This document shows, piece after piece, positions 39,278-53,149 of a stretch of 64,000 nucleotides of DNA. The stretch covers positions 7,179,736 to 7,243,735 of the forward strand of contig NC_079380.1 in the NCBI RefSeq assembly GCF_021018895.1, read 5' to 3'. The notes under the pieces were generated by a model. That model was not told where the DNA came from. It saw only the letters and a list, made by a program, of their open reading frames with translations, and searched no databases. The stretch is from Seriola aureovittata (taxonomy: Eukaryota; Chordata; Actinopteri; Carangiformes; Carangidae). Within the stretch, counting starts at the first letter, position 1. Every line of letters starts with the position of its first letter. Both the position numbers and the translations under genes were made by a program.

Positions 39278-39583
39278 ATGCAATGGTTTGACTTACTTTA
39301 AAGTGATTTCTTAAATTCAAGAGCAAAATAAGGATAAAACCTTAAATACTTTACTGAACATTTTAAGGAAACCTTCAAGATGAAATTAAGGGTGTTTTGT
39401 GCAACTGTTTTTTTTTTGGTTTTTTTTTTTTATAACTGTTTTATATAAGGAAACAGTAACTCAGACTGTAAGGGAAATCTTACCTAAAGGTTTTTTGTGC
39501 AATGGTTTTACTAACTTTAATTGATTTCTTAAATATAAGACCAAAATAAGGACAAAATCTTAAATAGTTAAGTAAACATTTTT
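39278..39583 (+). repeat. Direct duplication of an 88-bp segment, offset 219 bp
   Basis: Copy 1 (39278-39365) and copy 2 (39497-39583) share CAATGGTTT, GATTTCTTAAAT, AAAATAAGGA and the CTTAAATA...AACATTTT end in the same order and spacing. The spacer holds poly-T runs. Copy 2 abuts the element at 39585. Confidence 0.7.
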
Positions 39584-39584
39584 G

Positions 39585-40057
39585 TCACGCTGTGGGTAAG
39601 GCCTGACCCAAATGCAGCCAACACATGTGGATGAAGTGCAAAAAAGTTTATTAACTGAAGAACTTACAAAACTGGTGAACCAACAGAACAGTATACCGAA
39701 GCACGAGGGCACACAAGGAACAACAACCGGAGACACAGGGGATACCACAGCCGACATGAACAGACAACATGAACAGACCAAGGACAAACCAGACATGAAC
39801 AGACAAACCAACACAGACAAAGAGGAGCACAGAGACTATATAGACACAAGGGAGGCTAGGGTGATTGAACACAGGTGAAACACATTAGGGCGGGGCAGAC
39901 AATCACCAAACAGAAAAACGGGACCAGGAAGTAAAAACATTGAGACACACAAGGAAACCAACTACAAAATGAAACAGATTTAATGGAGGAGGTCCAAGTT
40001 TGGACAAAATCCAAAACAAAGTCAAACATAAAATGTCTGCCATGGCAAACCATGACA
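39585..40057. repeat. Probable non-autonomous DNA element (TGTCACG...CATGACA ends)
   Basis: The stretch starts TGTCACGCTGTGGG and ends CAAACCATGACA, giving short imperfect inverted ends. The interior is A-rich and made of AGACAAACCAACACAGAC-like phrases, and CAGGTGAAACACATTAGGGC and GGACCAGGAAGT occur near the middle. These phrases recur in a common fish repeat. It has no coding capacity and the target duplication is unclear. Confidence 0.5.
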
Positions 40058-41017
40058 ATTATAATATCAGTCATTTGACATACAGGTAGTCTGTACTGAT
40101 CTGAGAACTGTAGTATTGTGCTTTGCTTTCTTAGAGTGAGTAAGAACTCCAGCAATAGCTATCTGGCGCTCTTTTGTTGAGACCTGTGAAGACACCACTT
40201 CTTACACGTCCAAGTCTAACTTGGACATGAATAATTCCAAATGTGCTTCATTTTCATGGTTATATTCTTGATTTCGTTGCTAAATTTTTAGTTTGAGTCC
40301 ATTATTGAAGCTTTCTCACTTGCTTTTTTTTGCATTCAGTCTAATTAGTTTTCCAGCATGGTGCAGCTGATAAGTCATATCTGTTTTTGCAAAAAAGAGT
40401 ACAGTATTTGTGTATTTGTGTCAGAGAAACATGAGAGAGAGGGAAAAAAAGAGATCAGGACAAAATGAATGCATGACCTGGATTGACTACTTCAGACTCC
40501 CCCGACCACCAAACGCACTTTGAATCCCTCCTTTGATTCCCTCTGTAGAGGAATCTTCCAGAAGGAGGGAAGGAGGTGCTGTTGGAGAACCTTCACTCAC
40601 CTCACACAGGGGGCAGGTCATAGTGACCTCAAATCTCCACACATAAACTTCTGAACAGCACTGGGGCTAGCAGAGTGCAATAACAAGACCGACCTCCTTA
40701 TCTCCAGTTGGCACAAGATGCCGTATCTAATACTACGTCCAGAAGATCCTTGACAGGCAGAAACTTTATTCATGGGAAAAGTGTTGTGGAGCAGAACTAC
40801 TGCAAGGAAATCCCAGTCAGGAACTGGGTTGGATTCACTGTAAGATTTCCAAGATGCAATTATCTGATATCACGTCAGCCTGGCAGCATATATACTGTAA
40901 ATGCTACACATTCTAACTTTAAATATGATTATAAGCTTCAAATTTACCTTAGGTTTTATTTTTTAGTAAGCAACTCCTGTGGGAAATTCAAAAGAATTGT
41001 TTGTAGACACAATTTTG

Positions 41018-41056
41018 CTCACGCTAACACTTGCTAACAACGCTAACAATGCTCAT
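41018..41056. repeat. GCTAACA-rich short repeat
   Basis: CGCTAACACTTGCTAACAAC followed by GCTAACAATGCT, a low-order GCTAAC repeat common in fish DNA. Confidence 0.6.
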
Positions 41057-44000
41057 GTTGATAAATTTGGTCACATGATATTAGCTGTTCCAGCAGTGCA
41101 GTAACAGCATAAAGCCAAAATGATTGAATTGATCATCAACCTGGAATTTCCAATCTCCAGTTTATTCATCTTCACAACTGTGACAATGATATTGCTGTAT
41201 TAATGTAGTGCTGCCACTCCCACTGACAATCCTCACAACCAGTCTGCAGTCGGGTTCTCTTCACAGGTCTTCTCAGTTTTGAGGAAGCAGGACCTAAGTC
41301 GGAGGAGTTCCAAATTCTGTTCAGTCTAATCGGGTCAAGTAGCGTCTCGTTTTCCTGCCACAGGTCTCATGTCCAACACCTGAGTGGATCTGAATGGTCC
41401 TAAGCGTACGCAGTATCAGTTCCCTTCATGTGGTACATGACAATCCCCTGCAGGCTTTTATTGTCTATCTGTAGCCCAGCTGGCTACCAAATGTTTTATT
41501 GTGGGTGCACAAAGCAAAAATAAGACTTTCAGTTATTTATATATTTCTTATTTATAGTCTTTGAAGCATATGAACAAATTATTTTAGGTACTGGGACGTT
41601 CCTTTCATTCGTAGGACATTACTATTATATTGCTGCTCTTGTCCACCACGGCTGCTTGCTAATTTCTCTAATTAATTGATGTTGCGTCATGCTGCTGCCG
41701 GTGTTGATATTCTGTCTCAGTTAGGGTCTGTTTGTGTGGATTGCATTTTGGATTGGGTCTAATTGAGTCTAATTATGCTTGAGTCTATTCAGATTGGGTC
41801 TAGCTGTTATTTTTCGAAAATTGATTAATGCACTGGGCTCAGGTAGGTTTTCCACAGGTACATTTTGGACAACTGTAAACTACCTGGGTGGGGAGAACTT
41901 GCTGAGAAACCTAGTAGAGAAGAAAGCTTGCAAGCCAAAGAGATGCATATATTTTCCTTTGGAGTTTGCCAACCAAAACTGGGCTGAAACCCAAACAAAT
42001 ACTGGACTTATATTTGACAGATGGCAAGAAAGAACTCTCCAATAGGATGTAGCTGTGTCTAAATAATGCTGTAGTTCTCACATCTCACAACTGTAACCTT
42101 GTAACCTTAACTGTAACTGAACCCTTGAATGTAGTATACTGCAGCAAGACAGTCGGGTTGTTTTGGTCTAATGTGAACAGAATAAATGAGTAAAGAGCCT
42201 TTTTTTTTACACATTAAGTATTGCTGACACAGATCTGGGTTGCATGTATGCAGGAAATAATGTGTGATGGTATAAAAACTAAATCTCGGTCATGACTTTT
42301 GACCTCTGCAACTCATTAAAAGTGGTGTTTTCTTTGCAGCGTAGAGCATGTAAATAGATTTTCACTGCTTTGATGAACACATGCTGATAAGCTCTTCTAA
42401 CCTTACTGCAGTAAAAGGAAGTCAAGCTTGTGTTTTGTGTTTTGTAGACAGAGTACAGAGCTTCTTTTCTTCTTCAACACATTGTGCAGCTCCACTAATC
42501 AAAGACCTTAAGTCGGGTCCCGGACATTATCTTCAACCAACTGCATAAAGGCAGGAGAAAGAAGGTAATGGGGTTAGCAATATAAATCAGCGCACAAGAA
42601 ACTCTATTATTGGTAAAGTAATGGGACCGACGTTGTTTGTAAGCTTCAGCCGTTTGCTTAATTGCAGATCTACGAGCAACTCTGGCTCTCATTTACATAT
42701 GTAAATTCTAAGCAGGCCAGCAGAGCTGTTCTTGGCAATGCTTCTGTTTGCCTGCAAGGAGAAAAAAGGGGCTGTGCGGCGAGAGAAATAGGGAGAGAGA
42801 TAAACAAACAGATGGAAACTAAAATAGAAAACGGAGATGGAAGGGATCGTTTAAGAAGTGATGAGAAGAGACCAAGGCAGGGCTCTTGGGTGAGGTGGCG
42901 GTCGAGCAGAGGTGGTGGGTGGATGGTGAGGAGGAGGGCTTTGTCAACACAAGAAACTCAAGACTTCACCTGAACACACAGCAACTGTCTCTACGTTCCC
43001 CCTGCATATGGCAGCAGTCAGGACAAGTAAATTAAAAGACATGTAGGTTAAACCTGAGAGCGCCCCTACAGGTTGTCTGACAGTTGCGAGCGTCCTTAGG
43101 GCAAATTCCCCGCTAAGTTCAAGGACTCTCAGACTCACACTGATGTACGCAGATGTGCACAGATGTTGCTGTGCCTGGGATTGTGATCTGCTAGCATTAG
43201 AGGCACTGTGTGTTACTAATTCATATAGACAGCTGGGGACAGTAGGAGCAGGTCCCCAGTGGATTACCCGCTTCCAGACAGCATGCCATCAGCTAATATA
43301 GCCAGTGCATGTGAGCAGAGGAGTGTGGAGCCAGGTAATAGTAGAACTGAGGAAGAAGGCACTTGTCTCACAGCCCATAAATGAGAGAGCAGAGATTTTT
43401 GCAGCCAGACACACTTTGATCCTCATTGTTCCAGTGAGATGCCGGTGAACAGTGAGAGCAAGCCAACACGGGAACACGCAGAAAGAAAAAGAGTTCAAAG
43501 TTGAAATTCACCCATCTGAAAGAGAAGCAAAAACAAGCTTTGTTTAAAGGAATATTTGGCAACACTGTCACAGCAATAAATACTTGTCTTTCTCTTCTCT
43601 ATCCACGTTTATGAGTAGCAATCTCTATGCCTGATTATATCAATCAGCAAGAGATGATATAACATAAAAGTGAGTCAACCTATTCCCAGTTCATGAATAT
43701 GCATTAACTCTTCCAATCATCCAGCGTCTGTTTAGGGGGGGTGACTCTGTTGTGCAGGAATTTATGCATTTTACATTTACTGTACAGTTGTTGACTGAAA
43801 TATAATTAAAGAAGAACTGGATACATTACTGTAGCACTGCTGAACCTACAGTATAATCCACAGCATCTGACTAAGAGGTGATTACCACCAAAATAAAATG
43901 ATCTTGCATGTTTCCATTTTAATTGCAAAGGTGTGTGTTTAAATAATGTTGAAGCTGGTAAACATGATGTGCTGAAGACCAAAGATAGAAACCAATGGAT

Positions 44001-45027
44001 GTCTCTCAGCGAGCTTTGTAAAATAATCATGGTGTTACTTGAAGCAGCATCCAGATACGCTGCAGATTGGAGGAATGAAAGCCAGTTACTGATATACAAT
44101 TAATGTGACTTGGCAGCAGAGCAGTCTGGTGTCTCTGGTCAATCTCTCTCACTCCCACTCTTTGCCACTTTCACACACGTGCACGCACATACACACAGAC
44201 AAAAGCCAGGAGAAAATTCAATAAAATTCATTGCCACGTCTCCACGTATTCCCAATTTGCTCTCCTCCTGTTGACAGACTCCTCCTCTCTCCTTCTGCTG
44301 ATCTTGAGGCTGTCCTAATTCATAGATCCTCCCGAGGAACCATCAAAGTGCGACCTACTGTATTATGCTTCTTTCTCCTGCTTTACCCTTTCATTGTATC
44401 CCTGCGTGTGCACATGTGCACTCACGCACGTTTACACATTTGGTGCAAGGAATGCCCATTATGGTGGTGGTTGAGTAACGGTGCAGAAATTAATCCTGCT
44501 CCCAGATGGTCAAGCTTATAGTGTGAGTTTGTGGATGTGTGTCTTTGCACATTCTTTTTTAATATCTCACCGCCTCTTATCCTCAATCTAACTAAAGCTT
44601 TTATGTTTGGACCTCTGTGTGGGAAAATTAACCATGAGCTGGTTACACAGGGGCATGATGTATTTAAAGGTGGAACAAAAGAGTTTTACTGCATGTATGT
44701 GAAAGAGGAACTCCAGTTCCACTAAGTCTCATTAGTGTTGTGGAGTATTATTACTACATATATGAAAAAAGTTGTATAAAGCCTTTTGTGGCTCCAGAGG
44801 GAGCTACGCAAAATCTGATAAATTGGCTCAAGTGATGTCACTTGAGTTAGCGTTGGTTGAATCCGACAATGAAGATATCTGGTGGTGTGGAGTTAGGAAG
44901 ACGTGAGTTTAGCACACCTCCCTAGCCTACTGCTCATGTCTACATCAGCTACCACTAGAATAACACACACGAATCTCTGAGCCTTGACAAGGAAGAAGAA
45001 TATGGCAAATTAAAGAGATGATTGTTG

Positions 45028-45110
45028 TGTCCCAATTCAGGGGCCACATCCTTTAAAGGACGGAGAATATCGAAAAGGTCGAAGTTAGATGCAGCAATCT
45101 GGCCTACCTA
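45028..45110 (+). repeat. Fragment of a GTCCCAATTCAGGGGC-ended teleost repeat
   Basis: TGTGTCCCAATTCAGGGGCC, CATCCTTTAAAGGACGGAGA and TCTGGCCTACCTAGGATTTC match the start of a common fish MITE. The opposite end is not found. Confidence 0.4.
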
Positions 45111-48100
45111 GGATTTCTGCTTTGCGTCACCAGCTGTGTGCTGTTAGCTGTGCAACTGAGCTGAAGCCCAATACTTACATTTAAAAATGTGTCTGTTGGC
45201 ATTGTGTGCTCTCATATTATTTTCATTACCAGCATGCAATGAATCTTGGGATAGGTTGGGCCACAAAGGATCCACCTGTTGGATCTTCTTTTATAAAACT
45301 GCCCATTGTAAGTCAGACAATTTTGTAGAAGTGCAAAGCTAAATCTGGGTTCTGTTGCTCTAAGGCTAAAACTGAGGCACATTTTCACCTTGCTGTTTTT
45401 AATCTGAAATGGAAAAATATCAGCTTCAGCACCAAGGACAGCTCCACTGTGCAATTTGTCAAATGCCAGCATCCGAAGAAAATTAGGATTTCCTTTTTTC
45501 TTTTTTTTTCATCCAGCATTTTATCGGGTCACAGTTAGGCTACAACCAGCATGTTAGGCTTCCACAGACAAATGTGGGTCTTTGAACGCCTACAAAAACA
45601 CATTCCCTCTCTGAATCAATAATCCAATATGTTCAGTCAGAGATAACAGATGATCAGAAGATAGGTACTACGTGGTGCCAAGAGGCGCCTCCATCATGCC
45701 TGGCTCACACATTTCAAGTAAAGAGAGGACCCGCCAAAAAGCATCTCAAGGGACTGCCAATCACCTCGAGGAATGATAATACCGGAGACAAATGAAGGCA
45801 ATAACTAGCAATGGGATTAGACCTCTTATAAAAGTGTGAAAGAGGGAGATTTGGGACATTTGTCTCCTCCACTACAGTGCAAATATGGCAGCGTAGTGCA
45901 GTGCAGTGACAGCAATGTGAGACAGTTTTGATGGGCCAGATTTAGCCGCAATTATCGTGTTGCATTTTTTGTGTGTATGCCTATTAAATGTATGTTTAGC
46001 AAACTAAAACCAGGCTGAAAATTTAAATTGGTCCATTTTTGAGCTCTAGATTAAGACTGTCTCTAGGTCAACCTTTGGATTTACATTAAAATCTGCATTA
46101 TGATAATAATGCCATTCCTGGCTGTGCTTTCTATACTGACCATTAAATATCTGAACAAGAAAAATTATATCCCCTATCAATTATAAATATCCAGCCTTTT
46201 TTTAAACATATACTGTATGTACACTTTATTATGGCCTTCACAGAAAAGTTTTACCCAAAGCTTTTATCTAAACCAATGTCACCATTAACTGATGTCTATA
46301 TGAGCCTCCATTGTTTATGCAGTTGGCATTGTTGGCAACATTGGCTTATTGTCTATCGGTAGAACCTGGTTGTATTACACATCTGTCATATCTGAAACGC
46401 TCTCAGGCTTCTGAAGCAAACTTTCCCCTCCAACAGTCAGCCCAGTTACCTGCAGGAGAAATCGGATGCTCTGGAGCATCTATAATAGTACTGTGTGCTC
46501 ATAGAGGTGTGTTATCACACCTTGAAATACATATTTCCACCTCATTTCTGGATGTGAGAGCCTGTCATGTATCATTTATTAGTATAGTGAATATCATTCA
46601 AGGTTTTTGAAACTCTTATGATTAATTGGGAGAATGAACAAAATAATCAAAATGTTTTTGAGCCATTAATTTGAGTTAATCATGCTGTGCATTTCTTTTC
46701 CACTTTTTCTCTGTCTGTCACATAAAATGTTAATTTTCGTATGTAGCTATAAATCTGGTTTATGAACTACTATTATACTAAACTGCAATGAAAGGCACTG
46801 TAATAAGCCATGATGAATTTATAAATACAATACATATATGAAGACATGTTTGCATATCAAAACACCTTCTTCCTTCAGCATGGCCTTTGAGTCATTGTGG
46901 GAAGGAAACCATCCTTTTCGCAACTTAATGCATCTCATGAAATAACATATCAAGGCTTTGTCAACAAACAACCTGGGTCATCAAACAGAACCCAACCGCA
47001 CATCTATTAAGGCTAATCATCATGAATGGATGGACATCAGGGTCCATGGAGAGCTGAGATTAAACCCAGCAGGCAGCGGAGGCAAACAAGACATGGAACT
47101 GGAGCTAATACACAGACAAAAACAAATCATAAGCAATATTATTTTTGTACTGATCACTTATTCATCTCTTTACGTGACTGCTGAGATTTTTGAATGATGA
47201 ATTTACATTTGCACGGACAAGCTGTTTATAACCAGTGAAAGTACACTATGTCTTGACTTCGAATATAAAAGTTAAGCATGTATTGTCAATCTTTTTAATT
47301 TATACTTGTGATGTTGAAGCAAGTTTGCATTTCACATGTTGTTATGGCAGCAATATATAGGACCTAATTTGCATGTTATTTTGGGTAAGCCTACCACCAA
47401 CTGCTGTTCCCTTTAAAACTCATTCAAAGATTACAGGAGATATGGAGCGTGCTTTTAAATTGGATTCATCTTCTTTTGAAGGGAATAAAGCTCAAGGGAT
47501 GTTATTCACAGGCAAAGTAGTGGTAAAGACCATAAACAAACACATTCATCAGAAGAATACTTTCAAGATGAAGACGATATGTGGATTAAAACAAGTTTGA
47601 CCACAATGTAAGCTCAGTAATAATAAGAACATACTGTATAATGTAGATCCGCAGTTGTTCCAAAATGTCAAAATAGAGTGGTTGAGTGGTGTAACCAAGA
47701 AAGTCTAGTGGAGTTATCTCCTGCTCTGCTTTGGACCTCCTTTAATCATCATATTAATCAGCACTGTTTGTCTGTTTATGGCAGAACTCTAAAGGATAGA
47801 ATAAAATGCAGTTGTTCAATGTGTCGAGATTCAGTTATGTCGCTCTGCTGCACAGTTTGCATGTTAGTTCATAAAACAGCGGCTACATTAATATTACATT
47901 TAAATTTTTGCCACCTATCTAATGTGGTTAGTGAGTGAGATGTCAAGCTGCACCCACCCAATACCCCTGTTATGATGGTCACTGTAATTATAAATCTACA
48001 AGCTGCACTTTGCCCTTTTGGTTTTATTGTTTGTCTGCACTTTAAAAGAACGTTAAATCTGACACGAATCTGATTAAATGTAACAGTGAGGGTTATAATT

Positions 48101-49778
48101 ATGTTGCGGGACAGAAGAAAAGCTCTCCAGTAGGCTAATGTGCCTGCGGTTGCTGCTCACTTGACTTCAGATGGGAGCCAGTAGGCCTAATTGGCTGCAT
48201 ACAGCCTAATAAGACTTGCTGGATTGTCTTGCTTAACATTTTATCCCCATCCTTGTATCAATTTTCAACTAAATTAGCCTGGTCCACCAGAGATACAGCA
48301 GATTCAGCCAGGGTGGGGGTGGGGACTGCTGTCTGACTGCTTGTCGCACTTCACTTCGCCATCACAGTTTTCCCAGTCTGCCACAGTGAAGACTGCATAT
48401 GTGTCAGTCAGAGGCAGGACAGTAAATACTGAGTCCTGTGATGTTAAACCTTTCCTGCATGTGTATTCGTGCATTGAGGTCCAGCATCATTCCAGTGACA
48501 TGTTCCTGCCCCCCCACCCCCCCAAGCCCGAGGTGATTTCATTGCTGCAGGGCCCCTCTCCACATTGTGTGTGCCTGGGAGATCGTTGCACAGACTTGCA
48601 CAGATTTTTTAAAGCTCTGCAGTGAAGTAAGCAATGACATTTAAAAAATACTATGTTGGCAAAAACTGGGAAAATAAGGCCCAGGGGGAAATAGATTCAA
48701 TAAAACTTGGATGACAACAAGGTCAAGAGACGCGTTAACAGAGTTAATTTTACAAAATCTGTGTCGACCTCTTTTAAATCATTCATCTCAAAACAAAGTG
48801 TTGTGGATGTTTCACATATTTTATCTGTTACAGATCAAATATTTTGTCTTTAACTGCAACATACTTTGGCAAAACTTTCCATACTTCCCAGTAAAACTCT
48901 CCACAAATTCCCCAATATGTTTCTTTGGGTTTTTTTTTTTTCAAAATTTGCATTTTCACCTTATTCAAAAATGAAAAGACTCAAAAACCAACAGAACAGT
49001 GAGTAAAAGACACTTTTGCATTATTTATTAGTTAGTTCGTTAGTTGTTGTTTTTTTTGTTTGTTTGTTTTTTTTTTTTTTACAAAATTTGGAAAACACAG
49101 CCACAGATAAGAGCCAATGGAACAAAACAAGCTTGTGGACGGCCTAAAGCACTCACCGTTTGCAGTGACCCCCGGATAAAGTCCGGCTCTGTTCTTTTGT
49201 GTTCTGCATTTTTCTCTCCTTATTTCCTGCCACTTCTCTGTCATTGACTTTTTTGTATAAAGTATAAAATACCCCAGAAATAAAAATAGCCCCTCAATCT
49301 CTTTCACAATCCTGCTCTGACACGTCTATATCAACTATAAAACTTGTACGGTTGGCCAGATTTCCCTCTGTGCCTAATGACTGAATATACAATATAGGTT
49401 TAGGTGCTTAACTTGCAGCCTCTTTTTCATCCCTCACATTTCAGTTGCCTCAAAGTATAAAAATCCTTTTCTAATTGGTCCTTTGTTTACATCCCTCTGT
49501 CGACTCACTCTTCATTTTTGCTGTCATTGATTTAGTATTGAATTGTGCAACTGTAGACTGAAGACGGCAGCAGTAGTAGAACTGTGCAGGCAGTGGAGTC
49601 AGATCCTTGATCAGAATAGTGTAATGTACTCGAGTGCACAGAAACTTGAGTACTCGTGATTTTCCTGGAGATCCTCTGAAGTACAAAAATGGCTACGTAA
49701 AAGTAAGGAATAAAAGGAGTTTAGAGGACGGAGGGATGAGTGTTGAAAATGGATGAGAGGAAGGGAAGAAGAGACTGT

Positions 49779-49814
49779 GAGCTGTGTGAGCTGTGTGAGC
49801 TGTGTGAGCTGTGA
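49779..49814 (+). repeat. 9-bp tandem repeat (GAGCTGTGT), 4 copies
   Basis: Three exact units and one with a final A, at the left edge of a GC-rich patch. Confidence 0.9.
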
Positions 49815-49839
49815 TGACGAGGAGAAAGGAAAGTTGCCT

Positions 49840-50160
49840 TGGCTGTGGGCAGATGCTGGTTGCAGTGCCAGCTGGTGGGGGGTGGGCCCACCTGTCTCTG
49901 GTTCTCCCTGTCTCCCTCCTCTCTGCTGTGGAGAAAGCGACAGATGGAGTCCGAAGGTTCTGCTCCGGTCCCCGCACTGTTTCTTCAGTCCGGCTCTCTC
50001 CGGCCTCTCTGAGGGCACCGTGCCAGGGGAACATGGGGGCTGCGCCCGGCCCCCAGCCCTCCACCGCCACAAGGGTCAACTGCTTACAGAGTGGGGTCGC
50101 CCTGCCGCCTCCCTCTCCCATAAACCCACTGCTGCCTCCCTGTGGATGTAAGCAACAACT
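49840..50160. other. GC-rich, CpG-containing patch, no recognised gene
   Basis: Composition shifts from AT-rich to clearly GC-rich, with CCGG, CGCCC and GGCCGG steps. Overlapping open frames on both strands (up to about 170 codons) are a by-product of low AT content. A GATGTAAGC donor-like site ends the patch on the plus strand at 50148 and an acceptor-like TTTCTTCAG ends at 49988, so a plus-strand 5' exon is possible. None of the frames resembles a family I know. Confidence 0.3.
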
Positions 50161-52852
50161 GCATCTTCTCTCTGAAGTCCTGGCTGAGCGGAGGCATTTC
50201 TTCACTCAGACAAAACATGTCCTCTCAAGGTCTCTCAGCAACACCAGCTCTGAAATCATCAAAACTGGAGGATTCATGTAAGCTCATTTAGGAGAGGTAG
50301 GGAGGGAGAGTGAGAGAAAGGTGCCAAATTGGAAATGTTGAACAAGTGAATTTATACCATCCCTAAGGAGTGCTTTGGTTGCATGGTGATGCATGTGGAC
50401 TATGTGACAGCATGTTAAGGAGAGGATTGTGATGTAAGGTGCAGGGTTAAAGGGTTGTGTCACAACCTCAAAGCGCTGAAGTCCATCACAGGGTGGCCTG
50501 GTGACCTTTATATCTCTAGTTTTGTGATGAATCAATGCATGAGCTCTCTGAAGACCCACAGCGAGCTCATTAGGGATCCTATAAGGAGCGAGCCACCCGG
50601 ACTAGTTGTTCTCTTGGACCTCCTATTAACCTGCTGCTATTTGTTTGTAACGATCCACACAGCGCTCGTTAAAAGGAGCTCATCCAAATAAAAGAAAAAA
50701 GAGAAAATTCAAAATGCTGTCCTTATATAAGCTCCGTCAGACCTCCTATCTATTCTCTATTATCTCTGGGTAGATTAATAAATTCTTCCCTGCTTGGGTT
50801 TTACCAGAATCAGCCTTGATATTTGTGGGTGTCTGTGTTCATTAGCGGTCGAGCTGAATTATGACTAAAGTCCTCTCTCCAAAAGCAGCAGCATAACTGG
50901 GCTGTTTCTCCTCCCAGCAGCCCACACTGCTCCCAGAGGTACCTTTAGAGCACATTAATGGATTCTCTACTATTCAGGAAGAAAGTTATGGTTGTAGCAA
51001 AAGCCTCCTCTCAGCGATAAAGAAATGGGACCAAATCCCAAGGTACTTATCGATATTTAAATAACAGACTTCTTAGATCTGGTCTTTTACTGTAAATGAG
51101 AGACACTGGCTTTCTCCAGGCCGGACCTCCAAATAGTGGACGATTCAAAGACGACCCAGGGCTCAAATGGAGAGCCAAATTCCTTAACAGCTCTCTGATG
51201 AACTGCAGGGTATCATGGGGTATCACAAGAGGGAAAAGTCCAAGAGGTTTCTTGCACTGGCTTTTAGGTTTCTCATAAAGCCTTGCGGTATGGTGATACA
51301 TTGATTTAATGGAAATTATCTGGAGATTTTCCCTCTGCACGAAAAAAGAAATTACTTTTCCACCAGCCCAAAGAATTCAGCTGTGAAAATATAAAGACTG
51401 GGGGATGTGTAAAGCCAGTCAGTCGACCAGTATGGTATTATCTGGGCCGACAAAGCTTCCCAATTATCACCGAACATGAAATGAATCTAAAGAGACCAAT
51501 TTTCACCAAATAATCAAGCCATTATCATTCATGACTCAATCACAGTGGAAATTACCAGGTCTCTGCTTGTGCCCAGCAGCACAGAAGAAGAAAGACCAGA
51601 CATGTGAGGAAACAAAGGGATGATAATGGAGCCCGAACCAGTTTGTAGCTCCAGTGGGACCAGTGTTCATGTGTGTCACTTGGGTTTGGCGAGATGTGGG
51701 CGCTCTGCCATACCTGAGCCTGATTGAGTGCAAATTAGATCTTGTTTCATCATTTGAATGGTAGGCAAAGAATGAGCAGAAATGGCCGACAATCTATTTG
51801 GAGGCAATATCTGAAAAGAAAATCATATCAGGAGAGTATTCAGGCACCATGTCCCCTCTGAGCTGAGAGCATTTGGTGTGTTACATCTAATATTTTATCC
51901 CAATGACAAAAAAGTAGCATCTTATTGTTTTGGCTGTCATTGTTCCACTTTGTCTCCAAAATATAAGGTTGATAAAAGCAGATCTGGAAGTTTCGCTTAC
52001 GATTGATGGTAGACGTTTGTGTGAGCAGATGCCCGTAAAAGTGGTGTTTGGAGTTAAGTGTTGGTTGAGGTGTGTTTGTCTAGCCTGGTGAAGGAGTGAT
52101 GCAAGTGAAAGACACTGAGGTGATGGTGGACAGGGCATGGAGGATGGTTCTGCATCAACTTCCCAACTAACTTTTATTTGTCAGTTTTCCAGATACAAAG
52201 GATTCAATGTATTTCCCAAACTGTGAATATGTTAACTTTTATTCCTTTTCTTGTCAAGAGTTAAATGAGAAGATTGATACCACTCGTGGACTGTATGTGT
52301 TTGTTTGACTTCTTGAAGTCTTGTCGTCAATGTGAAGTTGCCAGACAAACAGTGGAGGGTTCAGGAATTGCTCCCAGCCAAGAATGTCTGGCACATAATC
52401 CCTGAGCTAAAGACCTGTAACACCACAACATGTCATTTTTACACTTTGGTTTTTGTACAGACTGAACAAATGAGATGAAATGTGTTAATTAGTGAGCTTT
52501 AGAGTTGGCACAAAGGCTTACCTTTTAGAAAAAATATAGCTGAATCTGACTAAACCAATAATTGTCAAGTGCACATCAGGGTTGAGAGGTAGACTCACTG
52601 CAGAAAGATTTTTACCACAGACAATAATTCATCCACCTGGTTGAAACATTAACGCATATAATCCATTAAAAGTCAATTTTTGCATCAAGGATATTAGTGT
52701 CCAGCTGTTTTCTCCACTGTTGCTCATCATGAACACCAAAGCTTTTGGTTCAGGCAGTTTGACTCCCAGGTACAGCTTCCAATTTCATTTCTGCTCTCCT
52801 GTGTACAGATCAAAACTATTAATTGAAATAGTTCTCATTCAGGCGAAGAAAT
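50161..52852. other. No gene recognised
   Basis: Mixed-composition DNA without recognisable repeats. Open frames are under 100 codons and lack motifs. Part may be conserved non-coding DNA. Confidence 0.55.
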
Positions 52853-53116
52853 GGTGTGGTTGATGGGGTAGTTTGTGGTGTGTTCGGAGGTGTAGTTCGT
52901 GGTGTGATTGGTGGGGTAGTTTGTGGTGTGTTTGGTGGGGTAGTTTGTGGTGTGTTTGGTGGGGTAGTTTTTGGTGTGGTTGGTGGGGTAGTTTTTGGTG
53001 TGATTGGTGGGGTAGTTTTTGGTGTGATTGGTGGGGTAGTTCGTGGTGTGATTGGTGGGGTAGTTTGTGGTGTGATTGGTGGGGTAGTTTGTGGTGTGGT
53101 TGGTGCTGTGTGTGGA
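52853..53116 (+). repeat. 24-bp minisatellite, about 11 copies
   Basis: The unit GGTGTGATTGGTGGGGTAGT + TTGT is repeated in exact 24-base register from 52853; variants are mainly at the GAT/GTT/GGT triplet and the TTGT/TTTT/TCGT end. The last unit is degenerate. Because 24 is a multiple of three, open frames run through it (GGVV-type repeats), but these are not evidence of a protein. Confidence 0.95.
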
Positions 53117-53149
53117 TGCTGTTTAGATAGCCTGTGGATGGAGTCTGGT

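Larger units (their letters stand above)
40058..49778. other. No gene recognised
   Basis: Short frames only. A perfect 16-base palindrome, ATTTACATATGTAAAT, lies at 42691-42706. A CTCF-like GCTCCAGAGGGAGCT lies at 44791-44805. Poly-T runs are at 49048-49080. Confidence 0.6.

Noticed and set aside
49611..50281. Four overlapping open frames of 132-170 codons on both strands
   Set aside because: They result from the low AT content of the patch. None has a domain-like pattern, and they contradict each other in strand and frame.
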